A stretch of 64,000 bases of DNA from positions 17,662,001 to 17,726,000 of the forward strand of contig OZ005601.1 in assembly GCA_963930655.1 (NCBI GenBank), given 5' to 3'. This document shows, piece after piece, positions 63,781-64,000 of this stretch. Below the pieces are notes generated by a model. That model was given only the letters and a program-made list of their open reading frames with translations, made no database searches and was not told the origin of the DNA. The translations under genes and the position numbers were made by a program. Within the stretch, counting starts at the first letter, position 1. Each line of letters begins with the position of its first letter. The stretch is from Myrica gale. Its lineage: Eukaryota; Streptophyta; Magnoliopsida; Fagales; Myricaceae.

Positions 63781-64000
63781 TCCCAACATATTAAAAGAAT
63801 AAAAATCATGTGGTTCAATTTTTGAGACAAAAACATCCTACTAGCTTAAAAATCATGTGGTTTAGTTACGTGCGAACTCCAATTCTCATTTAAGCATGTC
63901 CTAATCAAATGATTTTTATTCTACTAATATGTCGGGAGTGCATACACAAGTTTATGGTTTAATTTTGGAGACTTTCTATTTTTTAGAAGCTAGTAGGTCG
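63781..64000. repeat. Short inverted repeat at the break in the copia pol
   Basis: ACATATTAAAAGAATAAAAATCAT (63787-63810) recurs in complement near 63918-63942, and TACTAGCTT-type words recur inverted at 63838 and 63987. The reverse transcriptase match ends here, so a small insertion or inversion probably interrupts pol. Confidence 0.5.

Noticed and set aside
1-64000. tRNA, rRNA, snoRNA or CRISPR features
   Set aside because: No cloverleaf-compatible A/B box pairs, rRNA segments or regularly spaced repeat-spacer arrays were seen.

Overview
The window looks like nuclear DNA of a flowering plant, probably a eudicot. It is AT-rich and gene-poor, and most of it is layered transposable-element debris: Ty3/gypsy chromovirus and Tat elements, Ty1/copia elements including a SIRE-like one with an env-like reading frame, L1-type LINEs, and CACTA, hAT, Mutator-like and Tourist-like DNA elements. 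A plastid psaA fragment and exons of nuclear genes with plant-type introns are also present. No tRNA, rRNA or CRISPR was recognised.

One host gene can be assembled intact. It is a plus-strand, eight-exon gene (37974-56692, 436 codons plus stop when spliced) for a plastid-type rhodanese protein, STR8, homologous to bacterial TrhO/UPF0176 tRNA hydroxylases. Its introns have swelled to nearly 5 kb by insertion of copia fragments (introns 2 and 4), a LINE with an embedded psaA insertion (intron 5) and small inverted-repeat elements. Head-to-head with it on the minus strand (about 37692 down to 15121) lies a decayed gene for Mediator subunit 8 (MED8). Its exons are recognisable in order, but they carry two CAG-to-TAG stops and several frameshifts. 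The central exons were not found, and LINE, CACTA and other insertions interrupt it.

Layout. 1-1984: truncated chromovirus pol (minus). 2525-4540: long inverted repeat with tandem subrepeats. 4760-6142: Tourist-like element holding a hAT element that carries a cyclophilin fragment and a second hAT, each with matching target duplications. 6494-6575: stray RRM-protein exon. 6700-7053: palindromic Mutator-like element. 7187-11865: Tat-lineage gypsy element with 5' LTR, truncated after its second RNase H. 11900-14400: LTR- and LINE-like debris. 14581-14940: 180-bp tandem duplication. 15121-37692: MED8 pseudogene with a CACTA element (18802-20715), a Tourist MITE (24030-24276), a LINE (25276-35605) split by a 5.1-kb probable solo LTR (28511-33599), and an insertion in its first exon. 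37693-37973: shared promoter region. 37974-56692: STR8. 57130-59776: 2.6-kb long-inverted-repeat element with a gypsy gag-like fragment. 59783-64000: SIRE-like copia element (minus): LTR, env-like frame, RNase H.

The retroelements are all truncated or frameshifted, so none looks autonomous. I see no clearly new biological system. The most informative features are the contrast between an intact STR8 and a decaying divergent MED8, a gene-capturing hAT nested in a Tourist element, a plastid fragment at the edge of a perfect 316-bp duplication, and a shared internal stop in two LINE copies.
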